A stretch of 64,000 nucleotides of DNA from Pohlia nutans (GCA_022496805.1 CM040085.1:47211811-47275810); one strand, 5' to 3'; positions 11,160 through 23,756 are shown, numbered from the stretch's first letter. A program made the numbers and translations. Notes: generated by a model not told the origin, from the letters alone.

Positions 11160-12649
11160 GCTGCTGCAAGATACGTATTTATAGAGCCGAGCTTCATTCC
11201 CGCGAATCCTCCGCGCAGTCCATCGAACATTCCCCCGGCGCTGCTCGCATTGAGATTCCTGGTGCATTCATAGCAACGTTATATTAGTTCGATGCCGAAA
11301 CGAGCTCAGTATCGTTTCGTTTGTTAACTGTTGCAGTGAATCCCGCAATCGTTAATTAGTTGCAGGCTTTGAAAATTCAGCTAGCGTCGCTTAAACCCCA
11401 AGGAAATGAATTCGGCGACCATGTTTGTTTCTGAGCGTTTGAGCAGGTGGTACTAGTATCGTGGAGGAAGAGCCCTGGAGTTTTAGAGAGGCAATGAAGA
11501 AGACGTTGAAGAACTGCTGTTGTCTCTCGTCTTGGATGCGGCTCACTGTGCGCGCATTTTCCGGAGCTTCGCCAGGTATTGTAGTAGTACTCACCACATA
11601 GTTTTTTTAAAAAGCTAGCTTCTGCATTTTGATAGCGAGATCTCGACGATTAGAGTTCCTTTGCAGTGATCGATCTTCTTTGTGGTCATATTCGTCCACA
11701 TGGCGTGCTTCAGATAGAGCGCCAAATTTGTGACGTTCCACGGTCCCAGAGCTCTGGAAACATGGACTTGTATAGATCTAAGGATTCGGTTAAGCGACTG
11801 AACCTGCGCCAATTTCACTGAAATCCGCCGGCCGTTTGAACGAATAGAGGTTATTTTTACCCAACGTAGATTGTGGTGAACCTGGGAAACGGCTGCCAAC
11901 TTTAGCAGGACTCTTTGGAAGTCCGGAGAGAGAGGGCGTTATGGTGTGTGCTGCCAGACTAGCACACGGTCTCCGTGATTTTTGGGAATATTCTGATGTC
12001 TAGATTTAAGCTCCGCTTGTTCGGATAGAGTTCAGCCGAACAGTCGTGGGGTTGTATCTGGGATTCTCCGAGTGAAGATGCTTGCGCTCGACTGATCTCT
12101 GGAGTTACACGGGAATTTCGCCCTTGGAAGTTCAATATCCTCGGGAAGATTAATATATATTGGCTGTCCCTTCGCCATTTTATCATCTGTGTCAAATCCT
12201 CGCCCTGTCTGGACCAGGTTTCGTCGATACGTAGTAGTAGTCGGAAAATGCGGTGTTGTCACCGAACAAATTTTCATGTGGCACTAGCTCATAGTCTACA
12301 GTACGATTACTAGTCTTGAGACAATTAACGTTCTGGACGAAGAAAAAATTCACTTTGGTGATCCTGAGGGTAGTGCTTGGACTCGGGACTGATCAGTATT
12401 TGATCCAGACAAGTAGCGCAACGTTAACTGCTGCAGTTAACAAATCATTAGAAGATCGAAGTGGCTGTTCTTACTAACAACTGGTGCAACTCTCTGAAAC
12501 ATGATGATTTCAGGGGTTGTGGAGTCGAGGATTATTGTGGGGGAGCTTTGGCGAGACTAGCCTGTCCACTGACGCCCATTTAGATAGCAGTTGATGATTC
12601 GAAGCTAGATCAAGTTCTGTCGCCTTTTGAGCCACTTCAGAATACCATC
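11160..12649 (+). promoter_or_regulatory. Putative promoter and 5' leader of the PP2C gene
   Basis: A GC-rich block at about 10985-11270 stands out from AT-rich surroundings and is followed by a TATA-like TATTTATAG near 11175, which would place the transcript start near 11200. A donor-like CAG/GTATTG at about 11574 and an acceptor-like AG near 12590 suggest a 5'-UTR intron. A dispersed repeat (see findings) lies at 11719-11830. I see no convincing protein-coding exon here. Position and base composition are observed; promoter function is inferred. Confidence 0.35.
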
Positions 12650-15600
12650 ATGGGCTATATCCAGAATCGCCTTATTGCAGGTCGACGTGCCCAGCACATG
12701 TTCGCGTTGACAACCTTGTTCGACACGGAAATCCAACCTGCAGCTCTCCTCGACAACAAACCCTCCGTCTCCTATGGCCAAGCGTTAGAAGCGCGCAAAG
12801 AGGAGGACTTTGTCATTGTCAAGACCCATTGCCAGCGCATCTCCGGCGACGGATCCTCCACCTACGACGCCTTTGCGGTACGCCCCCAGGCTCAACTTGC
12901 TGCTTGATGACCAGTCATATATTCGTCTGTTTCAGAGCGCCATAATTAATGTGGTGTAACTCGAGTGTTGAAAACCAAGACTTTCAAGTACTCAGAGCTC
13001 TGAAATCGAAGACTTTCAAATGCCCAGCTCTCTAGGACTGATACACTGTGTTACAGTATTAAGTTTACCATGTAGTTTTCTACCGTTTTCTCCCGTTTCA
13101 AATCTTGTAGCCGTTTTCTTGGCCTTTCATCTACTAGCTGCTAAGTTACGTGAGCTTTGATTCCGTTTAATACTGTTTTCGTATTCTTCTGTTTTAAGAA
13201 CTTACTCGTTTTTCCGTACACATGGAGCACTGGTAGAACTTAGATCCGAGGTTTCCGTCGGCTGCGCCATTTTCTGTCATGTTAACGAATAATATGAGGT
13301 TCTTGTAACGTTATTATGGAGCAATACTTTCATGATACAAGTCGGGATGAAAGTGTGAAGCAGTCGTTTTAATATCAAGCACGGCTTTAATTGATTACGG
13401 TTGGTGTGGTTGCAGGTTTTAGACGGTCACAATGGATCAGCGGCGGCCGTGTTCACCAAAGACAACCTTTTGAACAACGTGGTGAGTGCGGTGCCGTCCG
13501 GGCTCAGCCGCGATGAGTGGCTGGCAGCTCTGCCGCGAGCGATGGTGGCCGGGTTTGTGAAAACCGATAAAGACTGGCGATCAAAAGGTACCCCACATGG
13601 GACCCTACGAGGTATCTTCGGCGTTATGACATTGACCTTCATAATCTCAATGCAGCCTCTTCTTGCCATTGTGTCAAGATACCATTGGACTACATGAGAG
13701 GGATTAGAACTGATAATGCTAGAGAGCATTAACTTCTTAGCATATAGCATTAACTCTTCACCAAGAAGCAAACCTGACTCACTGTTAGGACTCTACATGC
13801 ATGTTCAACTTCGAATCACTTTTTCATGTTCAATGGCTTTGATGATTTTGAGATCCAATGGCTCGAAGTGGCTTGCATTGAGATTATGTTTGATAATTCA
13901 AAGCAGGCAAGAAGTCCTATGGGAGACAATCGCTGACCAATACCTCCCTCGCCACTGCTGTGGCTCGGTAGGTCCTGACCTGCGGTTTTACCCATAGTCT
14001 TGCCTGCTTTTGAATTACCTAGGCCATCACCAGCTTAGGACCGTTCCCTACACTGTTGCATCATTTCCGAGAGAAGTGCGACACTAACTAATCATTTATA
14101 TATATTTATGATTTAAACCCAGGTATATTCTCCGGGACCACCGCGACTCTTGTGATAGTGGATGGATGGACGGTCACGGCCGCTTGTGTGGGAGACTCTC
14201 GCTGTGTCCTGGATGCACAAGGAACGGTCACTGCCTTGACGATTGATCACAGATTCGACACCAATGACGAAGAGTACGAGTACCTCCCTTTCTCTTTTTC
14301 CTTAATGAGATTCAATAATGCTGCTTTGATTACTGTCACGTGGACGCTCTCTTTACCCTTAATGGTCATATTCATTAACATGGCTTACAGTTTCAGAACG
14401 CCAAAGTTGAGACGTTTAAAGTGCCCACAGCTTTTAAAACTAGGTGCCCAGAGTTCTACAATCTAGGACTGTTATACATATGAAGTTTCAGTTGGGCGAC
14501 TGACACTGTGCTAGTTTTACTAAAATTTTCCATTTCAACCAATATTAGGTTAAATTATTATGGCATTCCTAAAAGTAGTAGTGAAGTGTGGATCTTGAAC
14601 TTTACAACTGACTTTCTTGTGTATTTTGAAAATGTGTGATGTTACGGAGAAAACCATTAGTGAAATTTTTAAGTGTGAAATTTTTGGTGTCCAATTGCAC
14701 AGAGCTGTAAAAACTAGGACTCATATAGATACATGAGGTTGCAGTTGGTGCACCAACTTCACTGAAATATGCCATTTAACGAATACGACTCGGGTTTAAT
14801 TATTTAGGCACTGTAAGTACTGTAGTCTGTGCATTCTTCAAATTTGGTAGTGTAGACTTCCAGGGTTAAACTGTATTCTCTCTACTAATCTTCTAGAATT
14901 GTGAGCTCAATCATAAGACGGGATCTATGTTGCACAGGCGGGACCGCGTTGTAGCAATGGGAGGTCAAGTCGCCAGGCTTCATCCTTATGGATGCGAGGT
15001 ATCTATTTAAAAATATTAATACCGCCTTCTCAAAGTCTTGAGCTAAACTTTCAATGTCAATCTACTCTGCGGTGGCCACGTGTCGGTGATCGATAAAATG
15101 GACTTATTGATTGTTCTGTGGTGCAGATTGGGCCATTGAGGGCGTGGCCAGGTGGTATCTGCTTGTCCAGGACCATCGGAGACATAGATGCTGGTCAATA
15201 TATTGTGCCTGTTCCCCATGTGAAGCAGATCAAGGTGAGATAGCTGAGTCTTCATTCCGTCTGAGCCGTTGATTCTGATTTGAATTAACCTTTAAAATGG
15301 CCAGGAGTGATCACTTAAATCATCTCTTTAGGAGTCGAAATTATGAACCATTTGGAACCATAGAAAGCTTCAAATAACGCAGTAAAACGGCAATCAAATT
15401 ATACCTAGACTCAACAATGTTCGTCAGTGTGCAAGTTTGTTACCAAATTGGGCATAAAGTTCAACATTATTCTTCTTTCTCCAAAGAACTCTTAGTCCCT
15501 TATTAAAGTGTTAGATTCATACAAGTTTGAAAGATTCACATTCTTCTACTGGTCAGCTTTGACAGCATCTTTGGAAGTTATTAGAATGGAATATGAGCTT

Positions 15601-16677
15601 CCAAAGTGGACTTTCTATTATTTTATCATTTTATTATTTCAGGCACGTAGTGGTTAATAATGTGAGAGATGATGAAACTCTGATTTGTTGGTGGGGTTTT
15701 GGGACCAGCTCTCTCCTGGAGGAGGCAGACTCATCATTGCCTCGGATGGAGTTTGGGATGCCCTCACCTCCGAAAGAGCTGCCAAGGTGTGTCGTGGTGA
15801 GAAACAACCCGAGGTGGCTGCGAAGAATGTCGTCAAGGTGTGCATTCGTTTGAGGACTGCTCTCTCCGTTTTGAGTGTTGAGTCATAATATATGCCAACT
15901 TGTCCTTTCTAGCAAGCTTGCCATAATATATGCCAACTTGTCCAGTGTTCAAGGCTCATTGTGAACTGTCTCTGCTAGTCTTCGATCTCAAGGAATTCGT
16001 TTTAAGCCCTTAGATCAACCACAAAATACAGATATGGATGTTCTTGATTGATTGAGTAGGACTTGACATGATACAGTCCAATAATTAATGCATGCTCTTG
16101 GGTTCTTGAGCATGATCTCCGACGTCTCAGATAACAGTGAACTGAAGGGCATGAATTTGACACGCTGCGCGCTGGGCTGGCTGTGCAGGAAGCAATAAAG
16201 ATTCAGGGTTTGAGAGACGACACAACCTGCTTGGTGGTGGATATTGTTCCTCCGGGCCGCGCCTCTCGCTCTTTTGCCCCCGCAGTCCGAAAGCAAATGA
16301 TGGTCATGAAATTCCTGCGACGTACACGCTCCAAAAACAGTACCGCCACTGGAGCTCCCATGGAAGAGCTTTTCGATGAAAACTCTGCAACGCTCGCTGA
16401 AAGGTCGGTCTGCACACCACTCACCCGTGGTTCCCTAGTTTCAATACAAGGCATGATCTCGAACAATGTATTAAAATCATGTGTGCTCCAATAACGTGTT
16501 CTAATTAATACAGAGTTGTTCAAAACTCGAAAAAACACAGCCACTGTTAGACTTGCTATGGCAATGAATCATTGCCATAGTTGGTTTTCATGTATTAATA
16601 CAAGTCATACAGACAAGTTGATGTCGACTGATGTTCTGTACTTTTGTCCTTGTTCCAGATTAGGGCCGGTGACTTGA
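12650..16677 (+). CDS. Protein phosphatase 2C (PPM-type Ser/Thr phosphatase), 8 coding exons, 360 aa
   Basis: This gene encodes a Mn/Mg-dependent Ser/Thr phosphatase of the plant PP2C family. I read the exons as 12650-12877, 13416-13587, 14123-14273, 14938-14998, 15127-15234, 15709-15837, 16189-16403 and 16659-16677. All introns are GT-AG and the joins keep frame. Metal-site motif DGHNG begins at residue 79 (usual form DGHGG). FSGTTATL lies at about 136-143, VGDSR at 156-160, CLSRTIGDID at 216-225, ASDGVWD at 251-257 and RDDTTCLVV from 292; this is the full PP2C motif order. The wording resembles the group that includes Arabidopsis probable PP2C 12 (from memory). Those relatives have a longer Cys-containing C-terminal tail; here the last exon adds only a few residues after LAER, so the tail is lost or my final exon is wrong. 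Reading through the last donor would instead stop at 16494. The ATG at 12650 has G at +4. The gene is convergent with the receptor-like kinase downstream. Confidence 0.92.
13895..14015. repeat. Short inverted repeat in PP2C intron 2
   Basis: AATTCAAAGCAGGCAAGA near 13895 is matched in inverted form by TCTTGCCTGCTTTTGAATT near 14015. The structure is about 120 bp and lies wholly inside the second PP2C intron. It may be a small MITE. I could not define a target duplication. Confidence 0.5.
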
Positions 16678-17713
16678 GAGAACACAGAACATGATCAGCC
16701 TCTAATTCCGCTGCAATGTTCATCGCTACGTCAAGCTGCTGCTGTTGCGTTTCTGCGCTGGATAAACCGTTCAAGGCTCTTTAATGGGATGGGACACAAC
16801 TCATTTGAGCCGGGTGCAAACAGAATCATCCTCTTGAATCCGCAACGGAATGAGATCGCCACCATATCCATCTTTCAAGAGCCTGATTGTCAGAATCTCT
16901 TCCCAGTTTAAATTCGACTCTGTTGTACTGTACAATGCTTGCACTAGATCATCGTCTAGTTTCCGCACTCGTCTTCAAGGGAAAGGACGTTTCTGGCACA
17001 GGCTTTTACGGTTTCCAAGTAGTGTAAATAGACAGTTAGACGCAGCTCTTTAGCTTGGAAATTGATTGTCTTGAGTCACTGTTCATGTGACTGAAATCAT
17101 AGACTCCAGGGGAGGTTTGAAAACCCTAGCAGCGTAGGCAAGCAATTCAACCATTGGATTCAGGTTGTAGTATTACGCTCTTCAGATGAACTTACAACAT
17201 TCCGGTGACTTCGCATTAGCCAGGGAATTAAGTGCCTGCCAACTAGATGAATTAGCGTACTTGGTGTCCTTATTTTTTTATAGAATCTTTTGCAATAGAT
17301 TCTTACAGTAATAACCGCCCGCAACATGTACCCTGTACAGTACTTACAAACTCGTAGACTTGCGGACATGCTGTTAACTGACATCAAAGCAATCAAATTT
17401 ATAAACTGTATTTTTTACCTTGGTAACACTCTGGTTCTTCTCAACTCTGACCTACTTGCGACTGCCGATGCCATCCCATCACTTTTGATGAGAACTATGG
17501 ATCGACTGCATATTAGCCCTGGGTACTGTCGCGTACAATTCTTTCCACATCTGGTCCTGTGCACGCGACTCAGAGCCCTAGAATCCTGTCTCAAATTATG
17601 TACTAGCCCCAGGCTTGTAATCGTGGTGCACAAATCATTCCATTCTTGGAGCTAGCAAAAGTTTTGAACTACGATGTATATCTCTGTTGCAATGAATTCA
17701 TGTTGGAGCTAGC
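16678..17713. other. Intergenic region between two convergent genes
   Basis: About 1 kb separates the PP2C stop from the receptor-kinase stop. It should hold both 3' UTRs. I see no further gene and cannot fix the poly(A) sites. Confidence 0.5.
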
Positions 17714-20700
17714 TTAGAGGCTGCCACTGGTGCCGTAGAAGCTGCCGGAGAAGTGGCTCAAGGAGACGAAGCTGGTGTGCGAGCGCGAGCCGGACTGCGA
17801 GCCGGGCGTGCCCAAGCTGCCGGAGATGGGCACCGGCAAAGTCCCTTCCAGAATGCGTCGCACCTCCGACATGGAAGGCCGAAGCTCTGGCTGGATGCGA
17901 GTGCACAACAGTCCAATCTGCGCACACAAGCTCACTTCATGCTTATCAAAATGGCCTTCCAGGCGGGGATCCACAAGCTCCGCCAGCTCCGCTTTCGCGA
18001 GCAGCTGCATCCATGTCAGAAGCTGCGGTTTCCCTGAAGGCTGGGCTTCCAGCATCCGTCGTCCGCTCACAAGAACCAGCAACAACATACCGTAACTGAA
18101 GACATCGCTCTTCTCGGTCAGTCGTCCCGCAGTAGGATCCACGGAACCAAGCGTCGTCACCACGGCTCGCTGGGACACTTTCGCCACGCGCACGGATCCG
18201 AAGTGGCCGACGCGCGCCGTGTGGGTTCTGTCGAGGAGGATGTTGCTGGGCTTGAGGTTGCCGTGGATGATGGGCGGCCGGCAGTGCTCGTGGAGATACT
18301 CCAGCCCGACGGCCGCGCCGTGGGCGATGCTGTAGCGGCGAGGCCAGCGCAACGGGGTGTCGTCGCTCAGGATCGCGTCGAGCACGGAGCCGTTGGGCAT
18401 GTACTCGCAGACCAGGAGCGGGTCGCAGCCCCCTATCAAGCCTTTGAAATACCCCAGTAATGGGACCACGTTGGGATGGTGGATGGCGCCGCGCACTTTA
18501 ATCTCGTGCCAAAACTCGTCGTCGATCAGCACGCCGCTGTTGCGCGTGTTCAGCTGCTTGACAACAACTTGCGTGCCGTCGTCTAGCTTCCCCTGGTACA
18601 CGGGTCCCGTGGTGCCCGTGCCCACGAGCGCGCTGCGGTGGAAGCTGTTCGTGGCGGCGTCAAGCTCCTGGTATGAGAATTGTCGACATTCAGTGTTGGA
18701 GTCCAGCCTGCGGACTAATTCCGGTGCGGCTCGTAGCGAGCTGGATCGGAGCTGCCAGAAGGGAGCTATGGTAGGAGCTATGGTTCGGGATCGGCAGCCA
18801 TGGATGGCTATGGCGGAGACGATGGCGAGGACCAGAATGGGGCAGATGAGGATGATGATGATCAGGAGGAGGTGCGTGCGAGCCCAGGATTCGCACGGGT
18901 GAAGCTGTAAAGAGGTTTGTTGCTGGCAGACGGCGAGCGGCCGCATCAGAGGTGCGAGATGGCACGAGCCCGGCTCCGACGTGAAACAATTCTTGCTCCA
19001 TGTGTCGTACTCGAAGGTGGCGTTCTGCGGTTGCGGGATGGGCCCTGTGAAATAATTCAGCGACAAGTCCAGGAACGACAGCCGTGGAAAGCTGTCGAGA
19101 AGCTCCGGCGGTACCCTTCCTTTCAACAAATTCCCTCGCAGATCCCTGGCATAATTACCAATACAGCTCAACGTATTAATTCAGCCTCAAGATTCATCAG
19201 TGCACGCCATGAATCCCGCCTCACCAATTGTGCGTTTGCGCAGACTGAAGTAGGAAAGATTGAACTTCCAAGGGTCAGGAGTCGTATGGAGGACCCGCCA
19301 TGCAGACCCGACATATATTCTCTAGCTACTAGGCAACGATGTCAAGTCCTATCTGAATTATTGATAGTGGACCCTGGTGTATTTCTAAAAACCTGAGTCA
19401 GTAAAATCAACTCCTAGATAATCTTTCATAAAGTTTTAATTCGATCCTGAAAGAGACTCATGGTTGCTCTATATGGTTTGTGATTTACAAGGGTCTTAGA
19501 AAAACATCTTAAAGTTGCAATTGGAATCTTCTCGTGCAGTGTACTAAAAAAGAAGGAAGAAATCCCAGATCATGTGTTAGGGTTTTTTTTTTCCATTTGG
19601 GTTTCCATAATTCATTCTTGAAAATTTTGAATTCAAAATTGGGGTCTGCAGTCCCATATCACCTGAGGTAGCCCGCCACCCTGTGAAATTTTGGGGCTTC
19701 AACAAGTTCAAAATAGGGGACAACTTTGTACCTCGGGAAATGTCCATAGCAATGATTTAAATAACTCCGTTATCTCCTCTGCCTGGGTCCTCTAGGGTAC
19801 AAAGGCTACAAACTAGCCAAGCTGGAATTATATCGTATCAGTTGTGAAAGCAGCAATTCGGTCACAGGAGAAGGAGCAGGATCTTACAAGTGCTGAAGGC
19901 TGGAGAGACCGGCAAGAATGAGAGGGATCTCGCCCGTGAGGTTGCCGTTGGGGATTTTCCTGTGCACATTGCCAAGCCAAAGTCAGACGATTTTGAACAA
20001 CTATGGTTATATTCGCAACATGTATAATTCATTTGCCTGGTGTAATTTCCCAAAATTTGTGCAACTAAGAACTGGATCGGTTTGAGACGGCCGTCTGTCT
20101 GGAACCGGAGCAGTTCACACTACAAGGAGAAGTCGTCAGGCGCTCAAGACTTGGTGAGTGAGATTCGTCACGTAGGACAAGCGTGTACAGTGAACTGTGA
20201 CACTTCCAGATTCTCCCGAGTGATAAGCGACACCTTTGACTTTCGACTAGGAACTGGAACAATTTTACCACGTCCGTCCGTCCGTCCGTCTGGAACAGGA
20301 GCCGTTCGAGACAATCATCTGAAACCTCAGATCTACACCAGTCCTAGATTTGATAGTTCGAAGGTTTTCAGTAGGGCAGCTAAAACCCCATGTGAGCAAT
20401 TAAAAGCCCTAAGATTTCTTCAGCACACTGAAATTCGCCAGAAGAACTCGTGAATAATATTAGATTAACTGCTTGACAGCTTAATTTTTCAAGGGGAATG
20501 GATGTACAATACAACAATTCGGACCAGGTCGACTTAGTTAGCTGTTGGAGTACATATATTCAACACTTACAGGGTAACGACGGTGCAGTTTGCGTCGAGC
20601 ACAAAACAGGGGGATTGAACGGTGGGGTCGTCACTGAATGCGCATCCGACGCCGGGCCACGGCGCGTAGCACGCGTCCACGGCGTCCACCCAGAGCTTGA

Positions 20701-21182
20701 CCACACTGGGTTCTGCCTTCCACATGTCCTTGAGTTGCGCCAACACAGCAGCTGCGGCATTGAAGCACGGACCCATTCAATTGCCAGACTACTACAACAT
20801 TATCATCATCATCATCATCATCATTATTATCATTTGCAGAGATGATTATAATATACAGTATATTCTCCAGGCTCAATGGTAATATCAAATCAGGGTGACA
20901 TATATACAGCAACCTGTTCTTGAAATTCATCCCACTTGCTTGCAGATATTCACTTATTATTCCAGATGGCGATACTAACATGAGAATATAAAATCAAACA
21001 GCTAGGGTGACTGCAAACCATTCAAATGCCAGCTGCCTGCAGAATATTACTATTCTTGGTACATAACACGTGAGAAGAGGAAGCAAACCTTCCGACGGTG
21101 TGGCGGAGACATGGCGATGATGGAGGCCAACCATGATTGCCCAGACAAGTAGAAGTATTCTGAGCAGCTTCCCCAAGGGCAT
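17714..21182 (-). CDS. Leucine-rich-repeat receptor-like protein kinase with degenerate catalytic motifs (probable pseudokinase), 592 aa
   Basis: Exons on the - strand: 21182-21089, 20751-20571, 19959-19888 and 19145-17714 (stop 17716-17714), total 592 aa. Residues 1-27 form a signal peptide. A Cys-containing LRR N-terminal cap follows, then LRRs including IPNGNLTGEIP and DLRGNLLKGRVP. One LRR is encoded by a 72-nt exon, the typical one-repeat exon of this family. A single membrane helix spans about 207-232. The kinase-like domain starts near 272. The Gly-rich loop (291-298), VVVK Lys312 and a likely helix-C Glu330 are present. The catalytic loop reads HGNLKPSN (HRD Arg and Asp both replaced, Asn412) and DFG reads HFG (His430). 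APE is also altered, while SDVFSYG is kept. A Ser/Gly-rich tail ends the protein. It is likely a plasma-membrane signalling protein with little or no phosphotransfer activity. I cannot name the ligand or exact subfamily. Confidence 0.92.
20118..20245. mobile_element. Decayed copy of the CACTACAAGGAG MITE family inside the receptor-kinase intron 2
   Basis: The copy starts CACTACAAGGAGAAG at 20118 and contains the family landmarks GCTCAAGACTTGGTGAGTG and CGTCACGTAGGACAAG. The far end is degraded and no target duplication is clear. Full-length relatives lie at 41.4-46.2 kb. Confidence 0.65.
20800..20832. repeat. (ATC)n/(ATT)n microsatellite in receptor-kinase intron 1
   Basis: A run of ATC triplets passing into ATT triplets lies just beyond the intron-1 acceptor used for exon 2. 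A (CCGT)n run is also present near 20272-20290 in intron 2. Confidence 0.8.
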
Positions 21183-21291
21183 TGTGCTCACCACCACTTA
21201 CTACTACTACTACTACTCATGTCTCGGTATAACTCCAGCCCTAGATACGAAGCTCAATCTCAATCATCGATCTCCTGCTACACCATTAATA

Positions 21292-21314
21292 TAATTATAA
21301 ATATATATTAATCA
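21292..21314 (-). promoter_or_regulatory. Possible TATA region of the LRR receptor-like gene
   Basis: Read on the - strand, an AT run containing TATATATTTATAATT lies about 110-130 bp upstream of the chosen ATG (21182). That spacing allows a short 5' leader. The codons just before this ATG include in-frame GTG but no earlier in-frame ATG. Other AT-rich tracts exist nearby, so the assignment is tentative. Confidence 0.35.
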
Positions 21315-22300
21315 AGCCAGCCAGCTAGCAGCTGCAGCTAGCGACATGCAACCTATCAATGTAAATACCTCCCTCGATCTTCTGCCGCTGTTCACGTTCA
21401 CTTTATGCCCATTGACTGCATTGCAATGAGTATACATAAGCCATGCACTCGTAACACCGTAACTGTGTTATGCATTCAATGCTACAATAAAAGGAACTGA
21501 CGACTCGAAACGAATACCTCGGTCGCACTAGTTCGTGATACAGTCAAGACGGAGCGTAGCTCGAGGCACTGACGATCGATCGTACCTACCGACAGTAAGG
21601 GTCTCGGACAATATAATCTACCCAACGGTTTCGGAGGACGAGATCAATGTAGCCGGTACGTAGCTAGGACCCTTGTTTGCTTTCTTAGAAGTACCGTAAA
21701 TATCCAGTTCCCAAAAAAGTGCAGTGAGTGAGGAGCTCCACTGTTACGATTATTTCGGAGCTGAGCCTGGGTAACCGATTGCAGCATGCGTGGTAGCTTT
21801 CAAGCCTGAGTGAGTGAGTGAGTGATGCATCGTCGGTCCACGTTCTCGCGGCCACGGGAACGAATATTCAGGCTGCACTTACTTGAATGTCGACCAACTC
21901 CTGAGAACCATAAAGACACGTTTTGAGACAGACAGGAAGAAACGACGAAGAAACGCGGGGAGAATCTGCTCAGGGAGACGCAGGTCTTCAGCACGAGTGT
22001 GAGAAAGCCCTGCCATGCGCATACGACGACCACTCTGATCATGAGCTCTACGGTGCTAGCTGTGACCGGTTTCAACTGGTACAAGCACCCACGTCACCCA
22101 CGGCAGGCAGGCAGGGACCTATTCCTGTGGTTTTCACCTGTTCTGAGTGCCTGGTAACTTCTCTTGTCACAGCAGTACATAAAGTAACTATACCTTAAAG
22201 CGATCGTTTACTGAAATGTGTGTATCTTGGCTGAAATGTCACAATGCAGTAGATAGAACAAACTTAGATAGCATGACAAATTTCAGTAATTATGGTCGCT
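21315..22300. other. Upstream region of the receptor-kinase gene
   Basis: No gene recognised. A short (GAGT)n microsatellite lies near 21807-21825. Composition is closer to the genic zone than to the repeat field, so promoter sequence is plausible. Confidence 0.4.
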
Positions 22301-22643
22301 TTAATCCCTAAACGTCCCAGCGTCCAGAAACTGAATCACAAATAGATTCAAAGCCTTGCAACTTTCTCATACAATTTCGAATGACTTTCATCCAAGTCAC
22401 CTTTGTAAGACTATTAAATTCTCTACCAATTACAATAGTTCTCTTGTGATGAGGAGTTGTTGATAATATTGGAGAGGCCTCCAACTGCAAGTATGTCAAA
22501 TTTGTAGGGTAGATTTTATGCTTGCAATGATCCTCTCATGTACACCTCGTGTACAGTACATCTAAGCCATGCTAATATCTATATTTGAGGCTAGTATCTA
22601 CTTGCCGACTTGTGTTCAAAGGATTGGTACGTTTAGGGGTTAA
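22301..22643. mobile_element. TTAA-flanked MITE, family P1, copy 1
   Basis: Begins TTAA-TCCCTAAACGTCCCAGCG and ends GTACGTTTAGGGG-TTAA. It is closely similar to 46670-46999 over its whole length. Its right TTAA (22640-22643) is also the left TTAA of the next element. Confidence 0.85.
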
Positions 22644-23374
22644 CCCTAAACGCAGCCGAGATCAAAAATTAGCTCATGAATGAAGCTGACTGTTCAATTC
22701 CAACTGCTACATGGATGATTTCCATCCAATTCTTTATGTGAAGGGGACTTTGCTTGGTCATGCCACCCCTTCAACTTAAATTCAAATCATTCAAGTTATT
22801 TTTAGATTTTACATAGGGTTCCAACTACAAAAAGAGTTGTAAAAACGGTTCACCGTGTAGTGTATTTTGAATTTTTTGCTTGTTCTACTTAAACTAAATT
22901 TAGGCCATGAAAATGAGTTCCATTGCATTTGAGCTTAACTAACAAAATGAAGCTTGCCAAGTTTAGTTTCTACTCTACTTTGAATTTTTGGAAAAATTTG
23001 AAAATTGAGTGTTTTATTGTAGTTATAAGTTCGGTAGGTATCACCAAGGTGTAGCAAAAATTTCTAAATTTAGATACACGGATGATTTTCATTAACTAAA
23101 CTTTTCTTCATTGTAATTTACACCTTAAGTTAAAAAATCGGAATTTTCTAGTACATTTTGTAATTGATATAGATTTTCTTTACAATCACTTCATAAAACT
23201 ATAGTAATTTCAAATTTTTACCAAAATTTATGAAAAATTCATGATTTGTAGTAGACATGTGACTTCATCTACTAAAAATATAAATCTAAATTCTTGTATT
23301 ATTTTTAGTAGCAAAGTTGACTGTGACAGATAAGGCATGATTCCATAGTCATAGGCCCAACCTTTAGGGGTAAA
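22640..23374. mobile_element. TTAA-flanked MITE, family P2, copy 1
   Basis: Begins TTAA-CCCTAAACGCAGCCG and ends CCTTTAGGGG-TAAA (mutated TTAA). Long similarity to the left part of 59899-61045. It shares a flank with each neighbour. Confidence 0.8.
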
Positions 23375-23756
23375 CCCTTAAACGTCAAAGTAAGCCCCAT
23401 GGGCTTATTTATGAGAGAATAATGAAGAAAAAAGTGGATTTTCTCAACCATCAAGCGAGGATTGGTGCGTTGGAAAGCTACTGAAAAGGCGATCTAGATT
23501 ACAAATTTGTACCTCATTTGGGAGATTGTGGAAACATTGGCAAGCAATCAAAGTTATCAAAATGAACAGGAGTTGAGGTTGGGGCAGCTGAGGTCGTTTT
23601 TTGAAAAGTGCCGCAATCCTACAGTGCTGGCCAACAGTGGCCAGCAGAGCTGTTTTTTCATTTTTTTCGTTTTTTTTTTTTTTTTTTTTTCCCCTTCGAA
23701 AATTTAGATGCCTTTTAGACTGCCCCGCCCAGGGCCTCTTGACGTTTAAGGGTTAA
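23371..23756. mobile_element. TTAA-flanked MITE, family P3, copy 1
   Basis: Begins TAAA-CCCTTAAACGTCAAAG and ends CTTGACGTTTAAGGG-TTAA. It is almost collinear with 34471-34859, including an internal poly-T run near 23668-23690. Confidence 0.85.

Noticed and set aside
10982..11273. Arg/Pro/Ala-rich open frames on both strands
   Set aside because: Explained by the local GC-rich promoter-like block; neither frame links to a plausible exon.
18203..18902. Long + strand open frames opposite the receptor-kinase exon (85 and 181 codons)
   Set aside because: They are antisense shadows of the GC-rich kinase exon and show no domain of their own.
20272..20290. (CCGT)n run considered as a possible CRISPR-like or satellite array
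   Set aside because: It is a simple microsatellite of a few units inside an intron; no spacer structure.
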